The notes: a model not told the origin generated them from the letters alone. 52,963 nucleotides of DNA from Paenibacillus dakarensis (GCF_001373415.1 NZ_CDSE01000090.1:1-52963); one strand, 5' to 3'; counted from the stretch's first letter, positions 1 through 7,704 are shown. Translations and numbers: made by a program.

Positions 1-131
1 AAGGTCACACCTTGGTGATTCACGTCTAATTTAATACCGCTCAAGATAGGAATTGTTGTTCTGCTGGAAATCGCTTTGGAAACGTGCTGGATTGACTCGT
101 TCAAAACGTTTTTTAATATGCTGATCTTCAT
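1..131 (-). CDS. dnaN: DNA polymerase III beta subunit (sliding clamp), 5' part only
   Basis: This is the first 43 codons of the beta clamp, running off the left edge of the window. The ring-shaped dimer tethers replicative polymerase to DNA. The visible residues begin MKISILKNVLNESI and continue with the clamp signature SSRTTIPILSGIK, which matches the N-terminal strand of DnaN. The ATG (complement of 129-131) has a good AAGGAG Shine-Dalgarno site. It lies downstream of dnaA on the same strand, the standard Firmicute dnaA-dnaN order. The rest of the protein is not in the window. Confidence 0.95.
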   Translation of the reverse strand, partial: MKISILKNVLNESIQHVSKAISSRTTIPILSGIKLDVNHQGVT

Positions 132-225
132 GGGCTTCACTCCTTGCGATAAATGAGAAGGGTTTTTCATGCCGGCAGCGCCGGTTATGCTATGCCTTCT
201 TTATGGATATTTATTTATTAATTAT

Positions 226-264
226 TAATAGTATCAGTAGTAGGGGCACTGAATATGTGGATAA
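226..264 (+). other. Basal origin unwinding element: DnaA-trio repeats beside a DnaA box
   Basis: A perfect DnaA box (complement of TTATCCACA) sits at 256-264. A short GC-rich patch (GGGGCAC) lies to its left, followed by six consecutive triplets with a central A at 226-243. Read away from the box these are TAG, TAG, CAG, TAT, TAG, TAA. Further left is AT-rich DNA (about 200-228). This box, GC patch, trio, AT-rich order is the layout described for the B. subtilis unwinding region, where DnaA filaments load on one strand. The layout is seen directly; the function is inferred. Confidence 0.7.
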
Positions 265-319
265 GCCCAAGAAAGGGCATAAAATTAAGCCTATCCACAT
301 GTGTATAGATTGTGCATAG
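256..319. other. DnaA-box cluster in the dnaA-dnaN spacer (oriC, dnaN side)
   Basis: Four box-like sequences are packed here: a perfect box at 256-264 (minus orientation), CTATCCACA at 291-299, and two minus-oriented near matches at 300-308 and 311-319 (complements of CTATACACA and CTATGCACA). They lie between the dnaA stop and the DnaA-trio element. In Bacillus the dnaA-dnaN spacer holds the box group nearest the strand-opening site, and the arrangement here is the same. Confidence 0.8.
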
Positions 320-332
320 GCTTTGAACTTGT

Positions 333-1679
333 TCAGGATGGATTTTTGATTTTCTCCGTAAGGTTGTTAACAACTTTAAAGAGCTCTTGATCATTCTTTA
401 GGGATTGAGAGATTTTCTCGTGGGCATGAATAACCGTCGTATGATCCCGGCCGCCAAAGGCTTCCCCAATCTTAGGAAGCGAATAATCGGTCAACTCGCG
501 GGACAAGTACATGGCAATCTGTCTCGGAAAGGCGACAGCTTTCGTTCTTTTCCGAGCTTTGAAATCTTCCATACGCAGATTATAGTACTCTCCAACCTTT
601 TGCTGAATGTCTTGAATCGTAATCATTCGCGGACGGCTTGAAGGGATAATATCTTTCAGTGCTTCAGCGGCAAGATGTGTCGTTACATCCTGATTCGTCA
701 GCGAGGAATAGGCAACGACGCGTATAAGCGCACCTTCCAGCTCCCGGATGTTCGTATCGATCTGATTGGCGATATACATCATTGCTTCGTTCGGAATATC
801 CAGATTCTCAGCCTTTGCCTTCTTGCGGAGAATAGCGATCCGGGTCTCCAGATCCGGCGGCTGAATATCGGTAATCAGGCCCCATTCGAAGCGGGAGCGA
901 AGCCGTTCTTCAAGCGTTGGAATTTCTTTTGGAGGACGGTCACTGGAAATAATGATCTGCTTCCGCTCTTCATGCAGCGCATTGAAGGTATGGAAGAATT
1001 CCTCCTGGGTTGATTCTTTACCGGCCAGAAACTGAATATCGTCAATAAGCAGAATATCAACGTTCCGGTATTTGTTACGGAAGCTCTCTGCTCTGTTGTC
1101 CCGGATCGAATTGATGAATTCGTTCGTGAACTTCTCAGACGAGATGTAAACCACTTTACTGCTGGGATTATGCTCCAAAATATAATGCCCGATCGCATGC
1201 ATAAGATGCGTTTTACCGAGTCCTACACCGCCATAAAGAAACAGCGGGTTGTAAGCCTTCGCTGGAGCTTCGGCAACGGCAAGCGAGGCAGCATGGGCAA
1301 ACCGGTTGCCTGATCCAATTACGAAGGTGTCGAACGTATATTTCTGATTCAGCATATGGGACTGAATTTCATCGCTAGATACCTGCAGGGGCGGAGACGG
1401 CTGCTGTGGTGCGGGCTCGGTCGTTTTGGGTTCTTCAATCACAAAACGTACCTCAACCTGCTTTCCCATAACTTCATACACCGTCGAGCTGACCAATTTC
1501 GTATATCTGCTTTCCAGCCATTCCACCGCAAATGTCGTTGGAGCGGAAATGACAACGGAGTGATCATTCAGCGTCAATGCTTTAGTGGCTTTAAACCAAG
1601 TGTCAAAACTGGGTTTGCTCAGCTTGGTTTGTATAATCGATAATATTTGCTGCCATAATTCGGAAGTATGGCTGTCCAA
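333..1679 (-). CDS. dnaA: Chromosomal replication initiator protein DnaA
   Basis: The ATP-dependent initiator that binds DnaA boxes and opens oriC; 448 aa, as expected. Domain I (about 1-80) begins DSHTSELW and is followed by a proline-rich linker (about 85-105). The AAA+ core has Walker A GGVGLGKT near 150-157 and Walker B ILLIDDIQF near 209-217. The C-terminal helix-turn-helix carries the DHTTVIHAHEKI signature near 412. I chose the TTG start (complement of 1677-1679) because AAAGGAGT lies 8 nt upstream. An in-frame ATG 14 codons earlier lies upstream of that ribosome site and would add residues not typical of the family. DnaA boxes upstream suggest autoregulation. Confidence 0.97.
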   Translation of the reverse strand: MDSHTSELWQQILSIIQTKLSKPSFDTWFKATKALTLNDHSVVISAPTTFAVEWLESRYTKLVSSTVYEVMGKQVEVRFVIEEPKTTEPAPQQPSPPLQVSSDEIQSHMLNQKYTFDTFVIGSGNRFAHAASLAVAEAPAKAYNPLFLYGGVGLGKTHLMHAIGHYILEHNPSSKVVYISSEKFTNEFINSIRDNRAESFRNKYRNVDILLIDDIQFLAGKESTQEEFFHTFNALHEERKQIIISSDRPPKEIPTLEERLRSRFEWGLITDIQPPDLETRIAILRKKAKAENLDIPNEAMMYIANQIDTNIRELEGALIRVVAYSSLTNQDVTTHLAAEALKDIIPSSRPRMITIQDIQQKVGEYYNLRMEDFKARKRTKAVAFPRQIAMYLSRELTDYSLPKIGEAFGGRDHTTVIHAHEKISQSLKNDQELFKVVNNLTEKIKNPS

Positions 1680-1749
1680 AACTGTCACTCCTTTAAATCT
1701 TCCAAATGTGGCTAGAGCCATGAGTGGAAATGTCGAAAGAAAATGAATA

Positions 1750-2121
1750 ATGTTGATTTATCCCCAATACTAGACTCTTGTGAAAACAAAAAACTATGGA
1801 TAAATTGAAATTGTTCACAACTTTATCCACAGCCTGTTGATAACATTAAGGGTTCATTCACATATTCACATCCAAAAGTAATATCATCATAGCAAAAGAA
1901 AGGCTTATTTTCAATGCGTGAACAGATTTTATCCACAAATTCAAGACGTTGTGCATAATTTTTATTCACACCACTATATATTGTTTATAATCTGTTCAGG
2001 TTTCGACATCATAGGCAACAAAACGGGAAAAATTATGCACAGGTTGTTCTCGGGATTTGAAGGAGGTTGTATTCTTTTGACGGGAATGAAAAAATGCTTA
2101 TGGAAATTTGCCTGTGGGTAA
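1750..2121. other. DnaA-box cluster upstream of dnaA (oriC, main box array)
   Basis: This gene-free stretch holds perfect TTATCCACA boxes at 1823-1831 and 1929-1937. Good TTATNCACA variants are at 1950-1958 (minus), 1962-1970 and 2033-2041. Weaker ones are at 1758-1766, 1795-1803 (minus), 1811-1819, 1835-1843 (minus) and 2113-2121 (minus). The DNA between is AT-rich. It corresponds to the box array upstream of dnaA in Bacillus. It must also contain the dnaA promoter, which I could not place with confidence among the overlapping boxes. Small open frames here look like chance. Confidence 0.9.
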
Positions 2122-2184
2122 CTTTTTCTTTTTCCCTCCAACAGGATTTTTATGAGGGCATTAGTGAGGGGGTACATCATGATA

Positions 2185-2220
2185 TAAAAAACACGCCGCT
2201 CCATTCGGAGCGGCGTGTTT
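2185..2220 (-). terminator. Rho-independent terminator of the gnt operon
   Basis: A perfect 14-bp stem (2189-2202 with 2207-2220) and an ATTC loop are followed on the minus strand by six T residues (2185-2190). It lies 22 nt beyond the gntK stop and shields the DnaA-box array from gnt transcription. Confidence 0.9.
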
Positions 2221-2241
2221 ACGATATAAGACAGTCAGGTG

Positions 2242-3789
2242 CTACTGCTTTATGAATTTTTGCTGGAACTCGGCAATTGCCTCGTAATCTTCCTCCAGTT
2301 TACGCGAAATACGGATAAAGATCGGCAGAAGCGCTTTGTATGCAACCGCATGATCATCGATTGGCTGGTGTTCATGCGTAGCCCCGACCATATCGGCCAC
2401 GATATCCAGCGAATCGGCTCTGCCAGTGGCATAAAGACCAAGTACAACAGCGCCCAAGCAGGAGCTTTCATAGCTTTCCGGCACAATAACCTGCTGATCA
2501 AAAATATCCGCCATCATCTGACGCCATATTGGAGAGCGTGCAAATCCTCCTGTCGCATGGATTCTGGTGGGTGTGCCCATCTGTTCTTCCATGGCTAACA
2601 GGACAGTATACATATTGAAAATGACGCCTTCCAGCACAGCCCTTATCATATGCTCTTTTCGGTGATTCAGGGACAGTCCAAAAAAGGAGCCGCGAGCGTT
2701 CGGGTCCCACAAAGGAGCCCGCTCTCCGGTTAAGTAAGGATGGAACAGAAGGCCGTCAGAGCCGGGGGCAACACGCTCTGCAATCTTCGTCAGGACGTCA
2801 TATGGATTGATACCAAGCCGCTTGGCAGTTTCGACCTCCGAAGCGGCAAGCTGATCGCGAACCCAGCGGAAGATCATGCCGCCATTATTTACGGCCCCGC
2901 CGATAACCCATTTGTCCTCTGTCAGAGCATAGCAAAAAATACGCCCTTTAGGATCGGTCATAGGTTTATCCACGACGGTTCGAATAGCCCCGCTTGTTCC
3001 GATGGTTGCTGCAACCACACCCGGGTGAATAGCATTAACCCCCAAGTTGGACAGGACGCCATCGGTTGCCCCCAGCACAAATGGGGTGGAGGGGGAGAGA
3101 CCCATCGCATCCGCGAAGCTCTGATCCAGCCCTGTCATGATGTGTGTAGTAGGCACCAGGGCAGACAAGCGATCTTCTTGAATACCGGCGATTTTCAAAG
3201 CCTCTTCATCCCAGGTCAACGTATTCAGATTAAACAGCCCTGTGGATGAAGCAACTGAATGATCAACCACATATTGATGAAACAATTGATAGTAGACATA
3301 TTCTTTAATCGAAATGAATTTGGAAGCTTGGTTAAACAAATCTTCCTGCTCATGACGCATCCATAACAGTTTTGTGATGGGTGACATCGGATGGATTGGC
3401 GTACCGGTACGCAAGTAAAGTTCATGGCCGCCAAGCTCCTTTTTGAGCCGTGCAGACCACTTCGCACTTCGGTTGTCAGCCCATGTTATGCACCGGGTCA
3501 GCGGCTTCCCGTTTTCATCCACCGCAATGACGCTGTGCATGGCGGCGCTGAAGGAGACGAATAGGACCTGCTCCGGCCTGATGCCGCTGGCATCCATAAC
3601 ACCTTTAACCGAGGCGATTACGTTTTTGAAAATTTCATCCGGATCCTGCTCTGCAATAGCGGGAGCCGGGGTGTGAAGCGGGTATTCGCCATCTGATTTG
3701 GCAATAATTTTTCCATTCTCCGTAAACAGCACAGCTTTCGTGCTGGTCGTTCCAATATCGACACCAATCATATAGTTCAGCATATCCAA
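2242..3789 (-). CDS. gntK: Gluconate kinase (FGGY family)
   Basis: Phosphorylates gluconate to 6-phosphogluconate with ATP. The 515-aa product matches the B. subtilis GntK type in length and sequence. The N-terminal phosphate-binding segment is GVDIGTTSTKAVLF (about 9-22), and the FGGY actin-like fold runs throughout, with GGAVNNGG and a conserved GERAPLWDP segment in the C-terminal half. A TTG start at 3789 has AAGAAGG 8 nt upstream; an ATG two codons later is the alternative. It is the last gene of a gnd-gntR-gntK operon on the minus strand and supplies the substrate of gnd. Related FGGY kinases act on other sugars, but the linked GntR and gnd favour gluconate. Confidence 0.92.
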   Translation of the reverse strand: MDMLNYMIGVDIGTTSTKAVLFTENGKIIAKSDGEYPLHTPAPAIAEQDPDEIFKNVIASVKGVMDASGIRPEQVLFVSFSAAMHSVIAVDENGKPLTRCITWADNRSAKWSARLKKELGGHELYLRTGTPIHPMSPITKLLWMRHEQEDLFNQASKFISIKEYVYYQLFHQYVVDHSVASSTGLFNLNTLTWDEEALKIAGIQEDRLSALVPTTHIMTGLDQSFADAMGLSPSTPFVLGATDGVLSNLGVNAIHPGVVAATIGTSGAIRTVVDKPMTDPKGRIFCYALTEDKWVIGGAVNNGGMIFRWVRDQLAASEVETAKRLGINPYDVLTKIAERVAPGSDGLLFHPYLTGERAPLWDPNARGSFFGLSLNHRKEHMIRAVLEGVIFNMYTVLLAMEEQMGTPTRIHATGGFARSPIWRQMMADIFDQQVIVPESYESSCLGAVVLGLYATGRADSLDIVADMVGATHEHQPIDDHAVAYKALLPIFIRISRKLEEDYEAIAEFQQKFIKQ

Positions 3790-3895
3790 AAGGCATACCT
3801 TCTTTCCACATAAGGTGCTTCGAACTCAGTCTAATGGCTAGGTTTCATTTATACAAATATGTACCCACTCTTAGGTTTGGATGATGTGAAATCGA

Positions 3896-4588
3896 TCATA
3901 CTAAGGTGCTGCTATCCATTGGGAAAGCTTGATAAAGGGTGGCGCGTGAATCGTCAAAATAATGCTGAACCGCCGTTTGAATCCGCTGCGGATCGAAAGA
4001 ATTCATTTCCTGTACCAGTTTGATGTGTTTATCGATTACATAGCGGATTTTGTCTTCACCGCTGCTGAATATCTGCTCTGTTGTAATGAGCATTGTCGTC
4101 ATGACAAGAGGGCGAATGCTTTTCCACAGATGAAAAATACGCTTATGGCCCGCTTCCTTAATTATTTTTTCGTGAAAAGAAAGATCCTGATAAGAGAATT
4201 CAATGGCATCCCGGTGCTTGGCGGCGAGCTCCATCCGGTCAATAATCTGTTCTAGATGACCCGTCAGATCCGGATGCGGATTCTTGAAGACATGGGCTTG
4301 TACAAAACTATCGATCAGATAACGGACATCGTAAAGTTCCTCCACATCCTTTAACGATAATCCAATCACAACAGCGCCCATACGCTCAAGCCGTATCAGC
4401 CCTTCATTAGACAGCGTTTTCATAGCTTCGCGCACGGGAGAGCGGCTTGCCTCGAAAGCGTGTGCAATGCGGTTTTCCGACAGCTTCTCTCCAGGCTTGA
4501 TGGTACCGTTAATGATCTGAAGCCGTAATTCACATGTAATGGCCTCCCCGAGGGAGACTCCCTGAAGCCAGGTTGCTGGATACTTCAT
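3896..4588 (-). CDS. gntR: Gluconate operon transcriptional repressor, GntR/FadR family
   Basis: A 230-aa regulator with an N-terminal winged helix (about 15-80, containing SENRIAHAFEASRSPVREAM and RLERMGAVVIGL) and a C-terminal FCD effector domain. The sequence closely follows B. subtilis GntR, which represses the gnt operon and is released by gluconate or gluconolactone. The ATG at 4588 is chosen because GGAG lies 9 nt upstream; an in-frame start 5 codons earlier has no ribosome site. It is transcribed after gnd and before gntK. The promoter upstream of gnd carries a near-perfect match to the B. subtilis GntR operator, so autoregulation is likely. A weaker GntR-like sequence (ATACAAATATGTAC, 3851-3864) lies before gntK. 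Confidence 0.93.
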   Translation of the reverse strand: MKYPATWLQGVSLGEAITCELRLQIINGTIKPGEKLSENRIAHAFEASRSPVREAMKTLSNEGLIRLERMGAVVIGLSLKDVEELYDVRYLIDSFVQAHVFKNPHPDLTGHLEQIIDRMELAAKHRDAIEFSYQDLSFHEKIIKEAGHKRIFHLWKSIRPLVMTTMLITTEQIFSSGEDKIRYVIDKHIKLVQEMNSFDPQRIQTAVQHYFDDSRATLYQAFPMDSSTLV

Positions 4589-4639
4589 GACTATGATCTC
4601 CATTCAAATATCTAATGGTCATTATATTATTATACCCGG

Positions 4640-4667
4640 AAAGGGCCGCTCCATGGAGTGGTCCTTT
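4640..4667. other. Intergenic hairpin between gnd and gntR
   Basis: A near-perfect inverted repeat with 13-nt arms (4640-4652 with 4655-4667) lies in the 113-bp gap. It has no T-run, and in the minus-strand transcript two pairs become A-C mismatches. It may partly attenuate read-through or stabilise the gnd end of the message. A TATAAT-like sequence just downstream on the minus strand could give gntR a second promoter, but no good -35 is visible. Confidence 0.4.
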
Positions 4668-4701
4668 AACGGGGCAGATAGGGCAAGGTCAAGCCTAAAG
4701 G

Positions 4702-5601
4702 CTATTCCGATTTTTCTACAGCATGTCCACCGAATTCATTGCGAAGGGCTGCAACGACTTTACCATGGAACGTATCATTATCCAACGAGCGGTAACGCAT
4801 AAACAGGGACATCGCAATCACTGGCGCGCTGGCCTGCAGATCAAGAGCAGTTTCTACGGTCCACTTGCCTTCACCTGATGATCTCATGACACCTTTAATG
4901 CCCTCGAGCTTCGGATCTTTGGAAAAAGCGCTCTGGGTCAGCTCCATTAACCAGCTGCGGATTACAGAACCGTTAGACCAGACACGGGCTACATCTTCAA
5001 AGTTATAGTTGAAGGAACTTTTCTCAAGCACCTCAAAGCCTTCCGCAATGGACTGCATCATGCCGTACTCAATGCCGTTGTGCACCATTTTTAAAAAGTG
5101 GCCGCTGCCGCTTTCTCCAGCATACAAGTATCCGTTCTCGACAGCCATATCTTTGAATAGGGGTTCAATGATCGTAAAGACATCACGGTTGCCGCCAATC
5201 ATGAAGCAGCCTCCGTTATGTGCACCTTCCATCCCGCCGGATGTGCCTGCATCAAAATAGTGAATTCCTTGCTCGGAGAGTATCTCTGCGCGTGAAATGG
5301 ATTCCTTATAGTGTGAGTTTCCGCCGTCAATCAAAATGTCTCCTGGCTGCAGCAGGGGAGTGATCGACCCGATGACCGATTCGACGATATGCCCTGCAGG
5401 CACCATCATCCATACAATACGAGGGGCTGAAAGGTTAGCAGCCATGTCTTCCAGGGAAGAAACGCCTACAGCTCCGTGGTCTGCCGATTGCTGAACCAGC
5501 TCGGAGTTTACATCGTATGCAACGACCTCATGACCATGACGAATCAGATTTTGCATCAGGTTAAAACCCATTTTTCCAAGGCCGATCAGACCGATTTTCA
5601 T
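4702..5601 (-). CDS. gnd: 6-phosphogluconate dehydrogenase, decarboxylating, short form
   Basis: Oxidatively decarboxylates 6-phosphogluconate to ribulose 5-phosphate. The N-terminal Rossmann motif GLIGLGKMG (about 4-12) is followed by the substrate-binding signature DGGNSHYKES (about 92-101) and the catalytic block SGGMEGAHNGGC and KMVHNGIEYG (about 172-181). At 299 aa it is the short YqeC-like type, which is usually NAD-linked, rather than the 468-residue GntZ type of the B. subtilis gnt operon. It is first in the operon, directly behind the operator and promoter. GGAAGGAG precedes the ATG by 12 nt. Confidence 0.92.
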   Translation of the reverse strand: MKIGLIGLGKMGFNLMQNLIRHGHEVVAYDVNSELVQQSADHGAVGVSSLEDMAANLSAPRIVWMMVPAGHIVESVIGSITPLLQPGDILIDGGNSHYKESISRAEILSEQGIHYFDAGTSGGMEGAHNGGCFMIGGNRDVFTIIEPLFKDMAVENGYLYAGESGSGHFLKMVHNGIEYGMMQSIAEGFEVLEKSSFNYNFEDVARVWSNGSVIRSWLMELTQSAFSKDPKLEGIKGVMRSSGEGKWTVETALDLQASAPVIAMSLFMRYRSLDNDTFHGKVVAALRNEFGGHAVEKSE

Positions 5602-5624
5602 AAATAAATTTAACTCCTTCCAAA

Positions 5625-5642
5625 TTGTATACTTGTATACAA
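5625..5642. promoter_or_regulatory. GntR operator
   Basis: An inverted repeat with 8-bp arms TTGTATAC and GTATACAA separated by TT. The core GTATACTTGTATAC contains the B. subtilis GntR operator sequence ATACTTGTATAC. It lies between the -10 element of the minus-strand promoter and the gnd start, where a bound repressor would block transcription. Confidence 0.88.
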
Positions 5643-5657
5643 CTTAATTCTATAAAT

Positions 5658-5686
5658 ATATTACTCCTTATGATGATATCTGTAAA
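5658..5686 (-). promoter_or_regulatory. Sigma-A promoter of the gnd-gntR-gntK operon
   Basis: On the minus strand, -35 TTTACA (complement of 5681-5686) and -10 TAATAT (complement of 5658-5663) are separated by 17 nt. The GntR operator begins about 15 nt downstream of the -10. Confidence 0.8.
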
Positions 5687-5756
5687 CATAGAGTAGACAT
5701 GATCCGTATATGAATGATGCCTAAAAGCAACGGATGAAAAATAACAAAAAAAATAA

Positions 5757-5827
5757 TTATCCACATGGGGATAATTATTCGAAAATGATTCGATAATCCG
5801 TGAATCCAATATCAAGCCTGTGGAAAA
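5757..5827. other. DnaA-box cluster upstream of rpmH (displaced part of oriC)
   Basis: A perfect TTATCCACA at 5757-5765 is followed at once by a minus-oriented TTATCCCCA-type box at 5766-5774 and a weaker one at 5819-5827. The spacer is AT-rich. In Bacillus the boxes upstream of dnaA adjoin rpmH directly; here about 3.6 kb of gnt genes separate this group from the main array at 1750-2121. Whether it still binds DnaA in the origin complex is unknown. Confidence 0.75.
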
Positions 5828-5856
5828 CTTATGTAGGATGATAAAGGAAGTTTGGA

Positions 5857-5886
5857 TTGACTTCTATGGGTGATTATGATTAAATA
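5857..5886 (+). promoter_or_regulatory. Candidate rpmH promoter
   Basis: TTGACT at 5857-5862 and TAAATA at 5881-5886 are 18 nt apart. The position leaves an rpmH leader of about 160 nt and lies close to DnaA boxes. Confidence 0.55.
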
Positions 5887-5972
5887 TATAAAGGCATTTT
5901 CTGTGAGTGTAAAAATGTTTTTATTCAAAATATAAGAAATTCTAAGGTGTCCAATTTTCTTATATTTCCCGC

Positions 5973-6004
5973 AGAAACGACCATGAACATGGTGAACCGT
6001 TTCT
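5973..6004 (+). other. Hairpin in the rpmH 5' leader
   Basis: AGAAACG (5973-5979) pairs with CGTTTCT (5998-6004). Immediately inside, ACCATG pairs with CATGGT (5980-5985 and 5988-5993), leaving a 4-nt bulge on the 3' side. It ends 49 nt before the rpmH start. It may control rpmH translation or message stability; no known leader class is recognised. Confidence 0.5.
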
Positions 6005-6053
6005 ACTTGTTATATGGAAAGATTCAGATTCCTTTAAGGGGGTGCAACAGATC

Positions 6054-6188
6054 ATGAAACAGACTTTCAAACCGAACGTGAGCAAACGTAAAAAGAACCA
6101 TGGCTTCCGTAAAAGAATGAGTTCCAAGAATGGACGTAAAGTTTTGGCTAGCCGCCGTCAAAAAGGCAGAAAAGTATTGAGCGCTTAA
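6054..6188 (+). CDS. rpmH: 50S ribosomal protein L34
   Basis: A 44-residue, very basic protein of the large ribosomal subunit. It begins MKQTFKPNVSKRKKNHGF and contains the family signature RMSSKNGRKVL and the ending GRKVLSA. Length and sequence match Bacillus L34. The ATG follows AAGGGGG. It starts the plus-strand block leaving the origin and precedes rnpA, as in nearly all bacteria. Confidence 0.98.
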   Translation: MKQTFKPNVSKRKKNHGFRKRMSSKNGRKVLASRRQKGRKVLSA

Positions 6189-6207
6189 TTTGTGCCACGA
6201 TGCCACG

Positions 6208-6232
6208 AAGACCACCGAGGTGGTCTTTTTTT
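6208..6232 (+). terminator. Terminator after rpmH
   Basis: A 9-bp perfect stem AAGACCACC/GGTGGTCTT (6208-6216 and 6219-6227) runs into a T tract to 6232. It probably attenuates, rather than fully blocks, read-through into rnpA. Confidence 0.9.
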
Positions 6233-6384
6233 CGTAATAGAGCTGGGTTGGTGCTTGATGATGAGTTTTAGATGAGTCGTTTATCGCTATTGCGGTATGA
6301 CCATACTATTATATATAGGAAGAAATGCCGTGAGATGCCACAAGGCGATGGATCCAATGATCCGAGGCAGGCAGGGAGAGACTG

Positions 6385-6735
6385 GTGCAAAAAAAACTGC
6401 GTTTACGAAACCGGGCTGACTTCAGCCGCGTTTATCGACACGGGAAGTCTTTTGCCAATCATCAATTTGTGGTGTATTGGTCTCGCAAAAGAGATGTGGA
6501 GCAATTTCGGGCTGGGGTGTCGGTCAGCAAAAAGGTAGGCAATGCCGTGGTCCGCAACCGGATGAGACGGCTTGTGAAGGAAATTGTCCGTCATCATCAG
6601 CATGAGATTATTGACCATATTGATTTGATATTTATTGTCAGAAAAGGTGCGCTGAACAAGAGCTATCAGGAGCTTGAGAAGAGCGTGCTGCATGTATTGC
6701 GGAAGTCATCACTTTTAAAACCCAAGAAGGGTTGA
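6385..6735 (+). CDS. rnpA: Ribonuclease P protein component
   Basis: The basic protein subunit that helps RNase P RNA bind and cleave precursor tRNA 5' leaders. At 116 aa it has the usual length. The RNR motif is present as VVRNRMRRLVKE (about 54-65), preceded by FRAGVSVSKKVGNA. The GTG start at 6385 has GGGAGAG upstream. It lies between rpmH and yidC as in Bacillus. The 196-nt rpmH-rnpA gap includes the rpmH terminator and a weak promoter-like TTATCG-17-TACTAT (6281-6309), so rnpA may be transcribed separately. Confidence 0.97.
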   Translation: MQKKLRLRNRADFSRVYRHGKSFANHQFVVYWSRKRDVEQFRAGVSVSKKVGNAVVRNRMRRLVKEIVRHHQHEIIDHIDLIFIVRKGALNKSYQELEKSVLHVLRKSSLLKPKKG

Positions 6736-6807
6736 GCTTGAGTTTATTTGTCCATACAAATATGTTATGATTTACCGTGGAATGGATGTTAAGAGAGGGG
6801 TTTTGAA

Positions 6808-7704
6808 GTGTCGCTAACGAAGACAAGACGAGGGAAATGGTTCCTCATCACAGCTTTGCTAGTCATGGCAATGGCTGTTTTATCTGGGTGTGCACCGGCT
6901 GAAGAACAGATGCGTACCATAGATGACTTGAAAAATGGTGGCTTCTGGCAGAGTAACGTCGTGTACTATTTCACATGGGCTCTGGATACATTTGCTACTT
7001 GGTTTAATGGTGAATATGGTTTAGCTGTTCTGATTATGGTGCTTATCGTTCGTACATTGATCCTGCCGCTGACACTGAAGCAGGTACGAAGCTCGAAAGC
7101 AATGCAAGCGATTCAGCCTGAAATTGCTAAGATTCGTGAGAAATATAAAGATAATCCTGAAAAAGCGCAGATGGAGACCATGAAGTTGTTCCAGGAGAAC
7201 AAGGTAAATCCGATGGCCGGTTGTTTACCTCTGCTGGTTCAAATGCCGATCTTTATCGCACTTTATCATTCAATTTACTATAACGGTCTTCTCCGTGAGC
7301 ATGAATTCTTATGGATGCAGCTCGGAGAACCGGACAAGATGTTTATTTTGCCGGTTTTGGCGGCGTTCACTACGTACTTCCAGACCAGAATGATGATGAA
7401 GATGAACCCATCGCCTCAACAAGGGATGATGACGTTCATGATGTTCGTATATCCGGTTCTGATTTTCGTGATGTCGTTCCAGTTCCCGGCAGCGCTCCCG
7501 CTGTACTGGTTCTACAGTAACCTGTACACCATTGTTCAGAACTACTTTTTATACCGCAACAATGACAAGAATGCAGCTATTGCCAATGTGAAAACAGCAA
7601 GCACTAGCACAAGCACAAGTCAAAGCAAAGGTCCAAGCAAAGGTCCAAGCAAAGGGCCTAAGAACGGGAAAAAAGGTAAAAAAGGAGCTAAAAAGTCGAG
7701 ATGA
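6808..7704 (+). CDS. yidC: Membrane protein insertase YidC/Oxa1 (SpoIIIJ type)
   Basis: Inserts membrane proteins alone or with Sec; the SpoIIIJ copy is also needed for forespore sigma-G activation in B. subtilis. The 298-aa product has a lipoprotein signal peptide with lipobox VLSGC (Cys28). It also has the Oxa1 core: a first core helix near 70-95, a basic KQVRSSKAMQ segment, the PLLVQMPIFIALYHSI helix, and two more helices before 245. A positively charged tail of SKGP repeats ends in many lysines, likely for ribosome contact. The GTG start has GAGAGGGG upstream. The stop overlaps the jag start. Confidence 0.96.
   Translation: MSLTKTRRGKWFLITALLVMAMAVLSGCAPAEEQMRTIDDLKNGGFWQSNVVYYFTWALDTFATWFNGEYGLAVLIMVLIVRTLILPLTLKQVRSSKAMQAIQPEIAKIREKYKDNPEKAQMETMKLFQENKVNPMAGCLPLLVQMPIFIALYHSIYYNGLLREHEFLWMQLGEPDKMFILPVLAAFTTYFQTRMMMKMNPSPQQGMMTFMMFVYPVLIFVMSFQFPAALPLYWFYSNLYTIVQNYFLYRNNDKNAAIANVKTASTSTSTSQSKGPSKGPSKGPKNGKKGKKGAKKSR
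7624..7659 (+). repeat. 12-nt tandem repeat in the yidC tail
   Basis: Three adjacent copies of AGCAAAGGTCCA, the last slightly changed, encode the SKGP repeats of the YidC C-terminus. Less regular AGCACA units precede them. Slippage could vary tail length between strains. Confidence 0.8.

Noticed and set aside
1918..2204. Short open frames on both strands inside the DnaA-box array
   Set aside because: No ribosome sites or family features; they overlap the boxes and the gnt terminator region.
5561..5815. Minus-strand open frame of 84 codons overlapping the gnd start
   Set aside because: It covers the gnt operator and promoter and has no ribosome site.
7624..7659. Tandem 12-nt repeats considered as a CRISPR-like or mobile signature
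   Set aside because: They are in frame and encode the basic SKGP tail of YidC.
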